From contig CAYUVB010000056.1 of the NCBI GenBank assembly GCA_964448055.1, positions 1-8,645 of the forward strand: a stretch of 8,645 nt of DNA. Reading direction: 5' to 3'. Positions within the stretch are counted from its first letter, which is position 1, and every line of letters begins with the position of its first letter. This DNA comes from WANQ01 sp964448055 (GTDB lineage: Archaea > Thermoproteota > Thermoprotei_A > Sulfolobales > WANQ01). Shown here piece after piece: positions 1 through 5,940 of the stretch. Position numbers and translations under genes: made by a program. The notes beneath the pieces are model-generated. The model was not told the DNA's origin and did not search any database. It was given only the letters and a program-made list of their open reading frames with translations.

Positions 1-197
1 CGATGTGCAATCTCGTGGAATATAAATGCAGTAGCTACGGCGATAGCTGATACTTCTAATCCCGTAATATTTCTTTGGATAATATAGCTGGCGCCAAAGG
101 CAAGTGTAAGAGCAGCCCACGATATAAGTAAATCAAATAACTCACCATGCAATAAACGTTGCCTAGGAGGAATAACGCGATAACCCCAGTAGCCCAC
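1..197 (-). CDS. Site-2-protease-like M50 membrane metallopeptidase (N-terminal part, runs off left edge)
   Basis: The minus-strand frame is open from a GTG at 197 to the window edge and encodes about 65 residues. After a short polar N-terminus comes a hydrophobic stretch (about residues 22-37), then a second one ending in the motif FHEIAH near the edge. HExxH is the zinc-binding motif of M50/site-2-protease-like intramembrane peptidases. In that family it sits inside a membrane helix, as it does here. Archaeal members typically start with a short polar segment, one helix and then HELAH-type residues, which matches. The GTG start is chosen because a GGTGA ribosome binding site lies 7 bases upstream (205-209), and a stop codon in frame lies just before it. 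The third zinc ligand and the rest of the protein are outside the window, so substrate and activity cannot be judged. Confidence 0.72.
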   Translation of the reverse strand, partial: MGYWGYRVIPPRQRLLHGELFDLLISWAALTLAFGASYIIQRNITGLEVSAIAVATAFIFHEIAH

Positions 198-247
198 TAT
201 GTAGTCACCTAAGCTCTAACTCTTCATCTGTACCTAGAGGATTAAGC

Positions 248-256
248 GTTTATATG
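248..256 (-). promoter_or_regulatory. TATA box for the M50 peptidase gene
   Basis: On the minus strand this reads CATATAAAC, a good archaeal TATA element. It lies about 55 bases before the GTG start. Transcription would then start near 226, giving a leader of about 29 bases that contains the GGTGA site. The rest of the stretch 198-476 shows no convincing gene on either strand. Confidence 0.45.
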
Positions 257-476
257 GTCATATATTTTAGATTATATCCCACCTTTGCATTCCAAGACTA
301 TTTTAGCCCTAAATAACTTTATTTATTGTTGCATGAGTCGGAGGATAGAGCTATTCATAAGTAACCTCGTACTGTATAGGTTCAATACAATGTAGTGCTT
401 ATTGATAAGTTGTTGCAAGTGGTAGAGCAACAGGGGGTTAACGATTGAGAAAATGATTCAACTACTTAGTGAGGGT

Positions 477-564
477 TGGTGCGGGGGGTGGGATTTGAAC
501 CCACGCAGGCCTACGCCATCGGGTCCTAAGCCCGACCCCTTTGTCCAGGCTCGGGCACCCCCGC
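477..564 (-). tRNA. tRNA-Leu (anticodon UAG)
   Basis: Read on the minus strand, the acceptor stem GCGGGGG (558-564) pairs with CCCCCGC (481-487). The T arm is GTGGG / TTCAAAT / CCCAC. The anticodon stem is TCGGG / CCCGA around the seven-base loop CTTAGGA, giving anticodon UAG for CUA leucine codons. A long variable arm confirms a class II tRNA (leucine). The discriminator base is A (480), and CCA is encoded in the gene (477-479). No intron is present, as the anticodon loop has its normal seven bases. The gene is strongly GC-rich against its AT-rich surroundings, as expected for a hyperthermophile tRNA. Confidence 0.95.
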
Positions 565-642
565 ACCATGGGAGGGAAGGTTGTTCTCCAGGCTTGAATA
601 ATGTTTTTGTGTGGGGGTTATAACCTTGTTTCTCTAGGAGTA

Positions 643-1317
643 TTAGTCCTTGATTATTATCTTGTCTTCTGTTAACTGTATTAATCCTTGCTCGAACAGC
701 AGTTCGAGTGCTTCTTCATAGTAGTCTTCGGGCGGTTCTATGCCATACCATTCCTTAAACTTTGTTATTAGGTCTTGTCTTGTTATTTCTTTTACTTTTC
801 CTTTTAGTTCTTCGTTAATAATTCTCTTTAGGAACTGGGTTATGTCTTCTAGCCTAGTCCATGGGTATTGGAACCAAACCCATTCTTTAACTTCTATGGT
901 ATAGTAGTCTGGTTTGATCTTGGCCACACTTGATATCCACTGCATAGCCGCTATACGTAATTCGCTTGGTTTCCAGTTTTCCTCGATAAACTTCTTTGCT
1001 AGTATAACGGATTCACCAGTATCAACGATATCGTCTACTAATAATGCTTTCATACCTGATAAATTCACTTTGTATTGGAATTTTATTATAGCTTTTTCTG
1101 CTTTCTTAGCTGCTTCAGTCCAGTGTTGACTTTGAATAGATAATAAATTCTCTACTCCAAGAAAGTCACATATAAGTCTTGCTGGTACATATCCTCCGCG
1201 GGCCACTGCTATTATAACATCTGGTTTATAGCCGGAATCCTTTATTTTCTTAGCTAATTGTCTAGTCCATTCTACTATTTCTTCCCATGAAACGAGTTTA
1301 ACAGGAATCTTAGCCAC
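643..1317 (-). CDS. Purine phosphoribosyltransferase (hypoxanthine/xanthine/guanine type)
   Basis: This is a type I phosphoribosyltransferase, a cytoplasmic salvage enzyme that joins a purine base to PRPP to give the nucleotide. The 13-residue PRPP-binding signature is clear (core VDDIVDTG, about residues 94-101 from the GTG start). An ARGGYVPAR loop at about residues 39-47 is the usual early PRPP-binding element. About 60 residues after the catalytic core form a small charged alpha/beta extension, resembling a winged helix and common in archaeal members. The base specificity cannot be read from sequence. I chose the GTG at 1317, which has AAGGGA a few bases upstream and starts directly at the conserved domain. 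A TTG at 1338 in the same frame would add seven residues and remains possible. The gene stands alone, downstream of a TATA box at about 1352-1366. Confidence 0.85.
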   Translation of the reverse strand: MAKIPVKLVSWEEIVEWTRQLAKKIKDSGYKPDVIIAVARGGYVPARLICDFLGVENLLSIQSQHWTEAAKKAEKAIIKFQYKVNLSGMKALLVDDIVDTGESVILAKKFIEENWKPSELRIAAMQWISSVAKIKPDYYTIEVKEWVWFQYPWTRLEDITQFLKRIINEELKGKVKEITRQDLITKFKEWYGIEPPEDYYEEALELLFEQGLIQLTEDKIIIKD

Positions 1318-1351
1318 GTGATTCCCTTGTAGAGGCAAAGGAATCTACTAG

Positions 1352-1366
1352 GAAATAAATATATCT
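1352..1366 (-). promoter_or_regulatory. TATA region for the phosphoribosyltransferase gene
   Basis: An AT-rich element reading GATATATTTATTT on the minus strand lies 35-50 bases before the GTG start at 1317. Transcription would begin near 1333, between the TTG at 1338 and the GTG at 1317, which favours the GTG as the start codon. Confidence 0.4.
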
Positions 1367-1641
1367 GATAAACTGGAAAGAAATATTTTTACTTAGACTC
1401 AACTGTTTCAATTAGAAGTCTTATAGGTTAGCTGTATCCTATAACTACACCTTATACCACATCTTTTAAGGAGAAACTATCCACGAATATATAAAGAATA
1501 CAGTAAGCTAGCAAGACTTGCTGATAAGACTAGAGTGTTCCTATTCAACCTTATCGGCGCTATAAGTTTCTTTATGTATGGGGATTCTTTACTGGTTATT
1601 GGCTTATTATAGTATCTATCACTTCCTCTTACAAGCTATAC

Positions 1642-1872
1642 ATGGTAGGTTTAGTAGAAGCTATTATATTAGGAGTAGGACTTGGTATTCTCTTGACAAT
1701 TCTACCTTGGCCTAAGATAAAGACGGTTAGAAAGTTAAAGCGTAGTGGTCTTAGGTGGTTTGTATCGTTTGTTTCACCCTTCATAGCAGCTTACAATATT
1801 ATGCCTTTGATCATAAATATTAGTTCAGAGATCATGGAAAAATGGTTTATATATTACGGTATCCTTCTCTAG
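1642..1872 (+). CDS. Integral membrane protein, N-terminal part (frame broken near 1840-1872)
   Basis: This frame encodes 76 residues of a multi-spanning membrane protein. Helix 1 spans about residues 3-22, a basic cytoplasmic loop with seven Lys/Arg covers 25-38, and helix 2 spans about 39-60. The start of helix 3 (from about 68) is cut by a TAG stop. The missing remainder of helix 3 continues directly in the next frame (entry 1842-2123). I infer one original gene of about 160 residues and five helices, interrupted by a one-base loss. The TATA-like stretch 1604-1612 suits a leaderless transcript starting at the ATG. Hydrophobic sequence also reads in another frame from a GTG at 1535 to a stop at 1610, so the true N-terminus may lie further upstream. 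I do not recognise the family. It is followed 12 bases after its end by a winged-helix regulator, a common archaeal regulator plus membrane-protein arrangement. Confidence 0.5.
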   Translation: MVGLVEAIILGVGLGILLTILPWPKIKTVRKLKRSGLRWFVSFVSPFIAAYNIMPLIINISSEIMEKWFIYYGILL

Positions 1873-2123
1873 GTGTAGTACTAGTATTAGCACACATTCT
1901 AGTGATGAGGCCTTTAGGAAAACTTAATCCTGGACTCGTTAGGTCTAAGCCATTTCTCGTAGCAGGGATTGTAACACTAATTACAACGCCTATGGTTTTC
2001 GCGACGCTATGGCTCATAGGAGCTGATAGTGCTTGGACACTAGCCCTAGGTTTAATGATCATAGCCTATACTATGTCAGGAGTACATTCGCTATCCAATG
2101 CTCTAAGGGTATTCGGGGAATGA
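1842..2123 (+). CDS. Integral membrane protein, C-terminal part (continuation of 1642-1872 in another frame)
   Basis: The reading frame is 93 residues and overlaps the preceding one by 31 bases. Hydrophobic segments lie at about residues 9-22, 37-60 and 64-79, and the chain ends in a short polar tail. The first 8-9 residues contain two arginines and a proline. They look like out-of-frame translation, whereas the preceding frame supplies a smooth start to the same helix. The two pieces are therefore most simply one gene with a -1 type disruption. The missing base could lie in the five-A run at 1838-1842 or in the stretch 1862-1872. Independent translation from the ATG at 1842, coupled to the upstream frame, is an alternative. 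The product is unrecognised and no catalytic motif is visible. Confidence 0.45.
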   Translation: MVYILRYPSLGVVLVLAHILVMRPLGKLNPGLVRSKPFLVAGIVTLITTPMVFATLWLIGADSAWTLALGLMIIAYTMSGVHSLSNALRVFGE

Positions 2124-2135
2124 GGGATATGAAGT

Positions 2136-2201
2136 ATGGAAAAAGTCGTAGAAGAAACACTGCCGATACCTAGAGAGCTGGACCCCTATGTTAATGAACC
2201 C
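2136..2201 (+). pseudogene. N-terminal segment of the winged-helix regulator, out of frame with the rest
   Basis: An ATG at 2136 lies 12 bases after the membrane protein stop. It opens a frame reading MEKVVEETLPIPRELDPYVN, then loses resemblance to a protein. The sequence LDPYVNEP fits the segment that precedes the first helix in archaeal winged-helix regulators of this type (LDP..NP.R pattern). Removing one C from the three-C run at 2199-2201 joins it in frame to PKRFLIASLL of the downstream frame. I infer a one-base insertion, either real decay or a sequencing error. The intact regulator would then be 2136-2478, about 113 residues. Confidence 0.5.
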
Positions 2202-2478
2202 GAAGAGATTCTTAATTGCAAGCCTATTGTATATGCTCGGCCCTCAGACAATGTCGTTTATACAGAAAGCATTGAAAATACCTTGGGGTCCCTTGTACAC
2301 ACATCTTAAGAGAATGGAAGATGAGGGATATGTGAGGACAAGGAGGGTTATCACATCTCTTGGTCCCAGGACAATGATAAAACTAGCCGAGAAGGGAATA
2401 GAAGCTTATAGAAGACTTTTGAATGAACTACAAAAGATAACATCGTTGTATATGAATAGTCAGAGGCTGGGTCGCTAG
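2188..2478 (+). CDS. Winged-helix DNA-binding transcriptional regulator (MarR/PadR-like)
   Basis: The frame encodes 96 residues. Helix 1 covers about residues 5-17 and helix 2 about 22-29. The recognition helix lies around residues 33-47 and contains LYTHLKRMEDEGYV. The wing spans about 48-66, and a C-terminal helix covers 67-90 and probably mediates dimerisation. The pattern matches archaeal winged-helix proteins that bind DNA as dimers and often control a neighbouring membrane gene, here the one just upstream (inference). The ATG at 2188 begins abruptly at helix 1 with no N-terminal lead. The natural start is more likely the ATG at 2136 in a different frame (see that entry), so this gene seems to carry a one-base insertion near 2199-2201. 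If translated from 2188, the DNA-binding core would still be nearly complete. Confidence 0.7.
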   Translation: MLMNPKRFLIASLLYMLGPQTMSFIQKALKIPWGPLYTHLKRMEDEGYVRTRRVITSLGPRTMIKLAEKGIEAYRRLLNELQKITSLYMNSQRLGR

Positions 2479-2537
2479 GGGTGGAGCGCGATCATCCTCC
2501 AACCTCTGGGTCTCTTTTGGAGTCTCCGCTCATCCCC
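2478..2537 (+). other. Strong imperfect hairpin between genes (candidate small RNA or terminator)
   Basis: GGGG (2478-2481) pairs with CCCC (2534-2537). After a 2x2 internal loop GAGCG (2484-2488) pairs with CGCTC (2527-2531). An inner stem CTCCAA (2497-2502) pairs with TTGGAG (2517-2522). The arms are separated by an asymmetric internal loop of eight bases on the left and four on the right. The block is GC-rich against its AT-rich flanks. It begins on the last base of the regulator stop codon. The layout of lower stem, internal pocket and upper stem recalls H/ACA guide RNAs, but I find no convincing ACA box after the stem. It may instead act as a terminator or a 3' end structure of the regulator mRNA. 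The strand is not determined. Confidence 0.35.
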
Positions 2538-2600
2538 ATTGTTTATCGGGGTGTTAACACACTATTTAAGGGATTTTACTAGTATTTTGGGGTAGGTAGT

Positions 2601-2608
2601 TTTTTAAG
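2601..2608 (+). promoter_or_regulatory. TATA-like element for the zinc-finger gene
   Basis: The sequence TTTTTAAG lies about 35 bases before the ATG at 2639. A transcript would start near 2630, after the upstream in-frame ATG at 2615. This is the reason for preferring 2639 as the protein start. Confidence 0.35.
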
Positions 2609-2638
2609 CATGACATGGTGTGTAGACATCATACAGTG

Positions 2639-2980
2639 ATGGTAGCCATGCCCTCTGCATCAGCTCTTGCATCAAAACTCGTACCATATGTTGCACGCAT
2701 AGCTGCTGGTATACGTGTTGATCGTAAGAAGATAGAAGAGATAGCTGGTCCTAGTATGGCTAGAATAGCTTTAGAAGTCATAGATCGTGTAGTTCCATGG
2801 ATTGTTACTACACGTAATGGTCTACTACGTTGTGGATTATGTGGTAAAGGACCCTTTACAAAACGTGGACTGTATCTACACCTCATAAGGGTTCATCAAG
2901 CAGATATAAGGTACATGATTGAGGATGAATTAGAAAGATTAATCAAAGTTATGCATACTTATGGTGCTTGGAAAATATAA
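2639..2980 (+). CDS. Archaeal single C2H2 zinc-finger protein
   Basis: The protein has 113 residues from the ATG at 2639. The N-terminal half is helical with no recognisable domain. A single zinc finger follows, with Cys65 and Cys68 (CGLC), twelve residues, then His81 and His86, which is a good C-x2-C-x12-H-x4-H spacing. A charged helical tail ends the protein. Small one-finger proteins occur in crenarchaea and their viruses and are thought to bind nucleic acid; the target here is unknown. The ATG at 2615 in the same frame would add eight residues (including one Cys and two His), but it lies upstream of the likely transcription start. A third possible start is the ATG at 2648. The gene converges on the NYN nuclease gene with a gap of only three bases. 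Confidence 0.68.
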   Translation: MVAMPSASALASKLVPYVARIAAGIRVDRKKIEEIAGPSMARIALEVIDRVVPWIVTTRNGLLRCGLCGKGPFTKRGLYLHLIRVHQADIRYMIEDELERLIKVMHTYGAWKI

Positions 2981-2983
2981 TTA

Positions 2984-3601
2984 TCACATGTACCTAGGTA
3001 GCTCGTAATCACTGGTCTCAAGGTACTCTTCCTCTTCTTCGGCCTTCTTGCGTTTTCGTTTAACTCTATGAGTTGGATAGATGTCTGGATAGAAGTAAGC
3101 CCTCTTCCCCTCTATAACGTATCTTATAATCTTACCTGTTCCACGCGCCCAGGGGAATTCACGCCACCAATCACGATACATGTCATTACTTATTACTGCA
3201 GCGTTCAAGTCTTCTGCAAGTTTTAGTATGAAGTAGTCTGCTGGAGTGCCAGGCGGTGCCTGTATTATTTTTCCTTCTCTTACAAGTTTTTCAAGTATAT
3301 TAGGATTATCTATTCTGTATCTTAGACTAGCATCGACAACTATTTTTACATCAAATCCTTTTTTCTCCAGACTACGTAGAACTATAAGTATATTCCTTAT
3401 CTTGCCCTTTCCTTTCCCAACGCGATGGAATGCTACATTACTTCCGTCTACAACTACTACACCGCTATGTACAGGTATACGAGACTTCCTAGTCCTATGC
3501 CATAGTTTATGGTATAGTATTACATATAGAGTTAGTACCAAGATCAGTGCTACTAGTGCTACTATGAGTGATATGTTGTCTATGACAGCTATTCCTCTCA
3601 T
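2984..3601 (-). CDS. Membrane-anchored NYN/PIN-like ribonuclease (Zc3h12a type)
   Basis: The protein has 205 residues. One transmembrane helix (about residues 8-30) is followed by a strongly basic stretch, predicting an outside N-terminus and a cytoplasmic body. The soluble domain starts with VVVDGSNVAFH (Asp52, Asn55), continues through a PADYF segment (Asp122) and ISNDMYRDWW (Asp140). These match, in order, the acidic metal-binding residues of the Zc3h12a/MCPIP1-type NYN domain (VIDGSNVA ... DD.FI ... SND.YRD). Proteins of this fold cut RNA with divalent metal. A tail of alternating basic and acidic residues ends the protein. RNA as substrate and membrane tethering are inferences from fold and helix. 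A GTG at 3607 in frame would add two residues; the ATG at 3601 is used here. A TATA-like site on the minus strand lies at 3639-3647. Confidence 0.75.
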   Translation of the reverse strand: MRGIAVIDNISLIVALVALILVLTLYVILYHKLWHRTRKSRIPVHSGVVVVDGSNVAFHRVGKGKGKIRNILIVLRSLEKKGFDVKIVVDASLRYRIDNPNILEKLVREGKIIQAPPGTPADYFILKLAEDLNAAVISNDMYRDWWREFPWARGTGKIIRYVIEGKRAYFYPDIYPTHRVKRKRKKAEEEEEYLETSDYELPRYM

Positions 3602-3681
3602 CCTCACATGTAGTCTATTTTATTAGGCTCGTAGACTTCTATATAACTAGGATCCTGGAGGTAATAGCTACATTTGTAGGC

Positions 3682-3690
3682 TATAAATTA
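3682..3690 (+). promoter_or_regulatory. TATA box for the TldD-family gene
   Basis: The sequence TATAAATTA lies 66-74 bases before the ATG at 3756. It would give a transcript start near 3712 and a leader of about 45 bases. The same 154-base divergent region also carries the promoter of the NYN nuclease gene on the other strand. Confidence 0.4.
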
Positions 3691-3755
3691 TATCTTGATT
3701 AGCCTGGCTGAGTTCTTGGTGTATTTGATGTACAATATGCAGGGTATCCTAAGCT

Positions 3756-5027
3756 ATGATCATAAACGAATATAGTGATAAAGTAGAGTACAATGAAAAG
3801 GTTATAGAAATAGCATGGCGTAGAGGATCTATTGAAGTAAATGAACATTGGGCCAGTGTAAAAGGTGTAAGAATATTCAAGAACGGTTGCTGGAGCATAG
3901 TTTCTGTTCAAGGAAGACCTGCAGATTACAAGCTACTTGAGGAAAAAGCTTACAAGTTAATACAAAATACGTCAAAGTGCAGTGATATAGGATTACTTGA
4001 GGATAAACGTTGTAAAGGAGAATATACTATAGGCTATAAAACCGACATAGACAATTTGATAGACATAGTCCAATACATTAAGGATAGAGGGGTTGATGGC
4101 GAGGTAATCCTCCTTTACGAGGATATCAATAGGATAATAGATGATGGTTCAACTAGATGTATCGAGAGGAAACACGTATACCAACTATCAATATTCTATG
4201 AACTTAAAACACAAGGTAAGGTGAGTGTAGGATCATCCTCTATAGCCTTTAGCGGTAGTATAACCGATCTAGTGAAAAGGCATATAGACGCATTGATAGA
4301 AGAAGCTAAGCTAAGGGCAAAATCAGCTTTATCAGCTAAGAAATTAAGTCCACTCGAAACCGGTAAAACAACACTAGTACTGGGACACGAGGTTTCAGCA
4401 GTATTTTTCCATGAGATAGCTCATGTACTAGAGGGAGATATTCCTCAACACTTAGGAATAGGTCAAAGGCTATCAACTACAAGTATATCAATTAGAGAAG
4501 ACCCATTCTATCCCTGGAGTCCTACGTCAACCTTCTTTGATGATGAAGGCATTATGGCTAGGAGGAAGAGCTTGGTAGAAGATGGTGAAGTAGTGGATTT
4601 ACTTCACACACGTAGTAGTGCCGCCAAAATGTATATCGAAGGATATAGTGATGTAACGCCAGGTCAAGCACGCGGTTTATTCCATGTACCTAAAGCTATT
4701 CATACAACATTAGTCATAGAACCAGGTGATTGGAGGGAGAAGGAGATTATAGAGGAAACACGTAAGGGGATATTAATTGATGGTGTTATTAGAGCAGAGA
4801 TTTATGAAGGAATGATAATAATAGTACCAGAGATTGCTTGGAGAATAGAATCCGGAGAACTAGTTGAACCAGTATTTGTAAGACAAGTTAAATTACCTCT
4901 ATTCCGTGCACTAACAACAATAGATGCTATGGGTAGAAGCCTTAGACTTAGAGCAAGCAATGAGAAAGGCTACAGAGTTTCAGAGGTAGCACCAGTAATT
5001 AGGCTTCAAGGATACATAGAGGCTTAA
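3756..5027 (+). CDS. tldD: TldD/PmbA-family protein (putative zinc metalloprotease)
   Basis: TldD and TldE(PmbA) proteins form a protease that degrades or matures peptides in the cytoplasm. This 423-residue protein has the family layout. The N-terminal domain (about 1-200) is followed by the zinc region LGHEVSAVFFHEIAHVLEGD (210-228) and a later DDEG segment (262-265) with the typical run after it. The His-bearing motif places it with TldD rather than the TldE subunit, which lacks it. Two points are odd. The usual motif is HExxxH, but here it reads HEIAH (HExxH), one residue shorter, while the following LEGD stays in register. The C-terminal region also has no cysteine, although Escherichia coli TldD uses a C-terminal Cys as zinc ligand. 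No partner gene lies in the window. The start is the first ATG of the frame. The stop overlaps that of the convergent methyltransferase gene by four bases. Confidence 0.82.
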   Translation: MIINEYSDKVEYNEKVIEIAWRRGSIEVNEHWASVKGVRIFKNGCWSIVSVQGRPADYKLLEEKAYKLIQNTSKCSDIGLLEDKRCKGEYTIGYKTDIDNLIDIVQYIKDRGVDGEVILLYEDINRIIDDGSTRCIERKHVYQLSIFYELKTQGKVSVGSSSIAFSGSITDLVKRHIDALIEEAKLRAKSALSAKKLSPLETGKTTLVLGHEVSAVFFHEIAHVLEGDIPQHLGIGQRLSTTSISIREDPFYPWSPTSTFFDDEGIMARRKSLVEDGEVVDLLHTRSSAAKMYIEGYSDVTPGQARGLFHVPKAIHTTLVIEPGDWREKEIIEETRKGILIDGVIRAEIYEGMIIIVPEIAWRIESGELVEPVFVRQVKLPLFRALTTIDAMGRSLRLRASNEKGYRVSEVAPVIRLQGYIEA

Positions 5028-5734
5028 GTTTGTTTATTAACAACACATGCAGAGTAATAATTTTCTGGGAAAACCTTTGAATAAACTCTTATGCTCCCAA
5101 AGATACATTTAACATCCTTAATTATAGAGAGGAGTCTTTTAAGCTCCGGCAATGTAAATAAATGATAATACCTCCAGAGAATTTTACCTCTATGTCTCCA
5201 CGGTACAAGATTATCACCGAAATCGAGCTTGATACCTCTAAGTCTCCAAACAGCCCATTTAACTATATAATCCATAAATCTAGGCTGTACAAGAGACCAT
5301 ACAGTAATGAATATACGTGAGTTCTTCTTAACAACACGTAAAAATTCTATGAGACATCGTAGTCTACCCTTAAATCCTGGTATATGGTGAAGACTAGCAA
5401 TATAGAATCCTCCATTAAAAGAATTATTACGGAATGGGAGTTTAAGTAAATCGCCTTGAACACAGTGTACTAATAAGTCTACACCTTTATTCCTTGCTCG
5501 TTTATAGGTAAGATCTACCATGTTGTATGCTATATCAATACATACAACCTCAACATTAAACCTATTAGCCAAGTAAACAGAGTATTGGCCGGGACCGCAT
5601 CCTCCGTCGAGATATATGCCTTTATCTTCTACAATAATACCTACTGGAGCCCAGAGCCTACGACGAAGATAACCATAACTAACGGCAATAGTTTCATAAA
5701 CTCTACGAACTAGTTTAGTGAAATCCAAACTCAT
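5024..5734 (-). CDS. Trm9-like SAM-dependent tRNA wobble-uridine methyltransferase
   Basis: The protein has 236 residues. Near the N-terminus, VYETIAVSYGY (12-22) matches the pre-domain helix of Trm9-type enzymes. SAM-binding motif I is LDGGCGPG (42-49), an acidic loop CIDIA lies at 65-69, and GDLLKLPF at 94-101 is the motif III region, followed by SLHHIPG. TVWSLVQ (144-150) and the C-terminal block LVPW..RG....RYYHLFT (176-194) are features of Trm9/ALKBH8 methyltransferases, which methylate the carboxymethyl group on tRNA wobble uridine. The precise product in this archaeon is inferred. An open frame extends upstream to 5977, but that extension is low-complexity and runs through a GC-rich RNA-like segment. 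The ATG at 5734 begins just before the conserved helix and is taken as the start. The gene is convergent with the TldD gene. Confidence 0.78.
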   Translation of the reverse strand: MSLDFTKLVRRVYETIAVSYGYLRRRLWAPVGIIVEDKGIYLDGGCGPGQYSVYLANRFNVEVVCIDIAYNMVDLTYKRARNKGVDLLVHCVQGDLLKLPFRNNSFNGGFYIASLHHIPGFKGRLRCLIEFLRVVKKNSRIFITVWSLVQPRFMDYIVKWAVWRLRGIKLDFGDNLVPWRHRGKILWRYYHLFTLPELKRLLSIIKDVKCIFGSIRVYSKVFPENYYSACVVNKQT

Positions 5735-5800
5735 TCTAATATCACACAAGACAATAGAATAAACGCTAAGAAAATAAGCATACAAGAAAGTATATGCATA

Positions 5801-5940
5801 GAGCCCGCGACACCCCTCCAACACCCCTACCCTAGGGGGAGGATGAGGAGGGGGCTCGTCTAAATCCAAGGTGATGACGACTACGCCATCGGGTAACCGT
5901 CTTGGTCTCTGGATGCCCGTAGCCCGATCCTCTGAGCCGC
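5801..5940. ncRNA. Candidate structured non-coding RNA with antisense match to tRNA-Leu
   Basis: This block of about 140 bases is GC-rich while its flanks are very AT-rich, the usual signature of a structured RNA in hyperthermophiles. On the plus strand GAGCCC (5801-5806) pairs with GGGCTC (5852-5857). CCTCC (5815-5819) pairs with GGAGG (5847-5851), and CCCCT (5824-5828) with AGGGG (5834-5838). Further stems are TCGTC (5856-5860) / GACGA (5876-5880) and CTACG (5881-5885) / CGTAG (5918-5922). A C-box-like GTGATGA (5871-5877) and a D-box-like CTGA (5932-5935) occur in the plus sense. CTACGCCATCGGGT (5881-5894) is exactly complementary to the tRNA-Leu transcript at 511-524, and AGCCCGA (5921-5927) to its anticodon stem. 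D' and C' boxes are not clear, so a C/D guide RNA is only one possibility. TATA-like and T-rich sequences occur on both sides, so the strand is open. Confidence 0.42.

Noticed and set aside
334..396. Tiny plus-strand reading frame of about 20 residues between the M50 gene and tRNA-Leu
   Set aside because: It is too short, with no ribosome binding site or recognisable sequence.
914..1129. Plus-strand open frame opposite the phosphoribosyltransferase gene
   Set aside because: It lies antisense to the PRPP-binding region of a well-supported gene and shows no domain.
3246..3626. Plus-strand open frame opposite the NYN nuclease gene
   Set aside because: It is antisense to a gene with clear domain motifs, and its composition (many Ser, Thr, Phe) is typical of a shadow frame.
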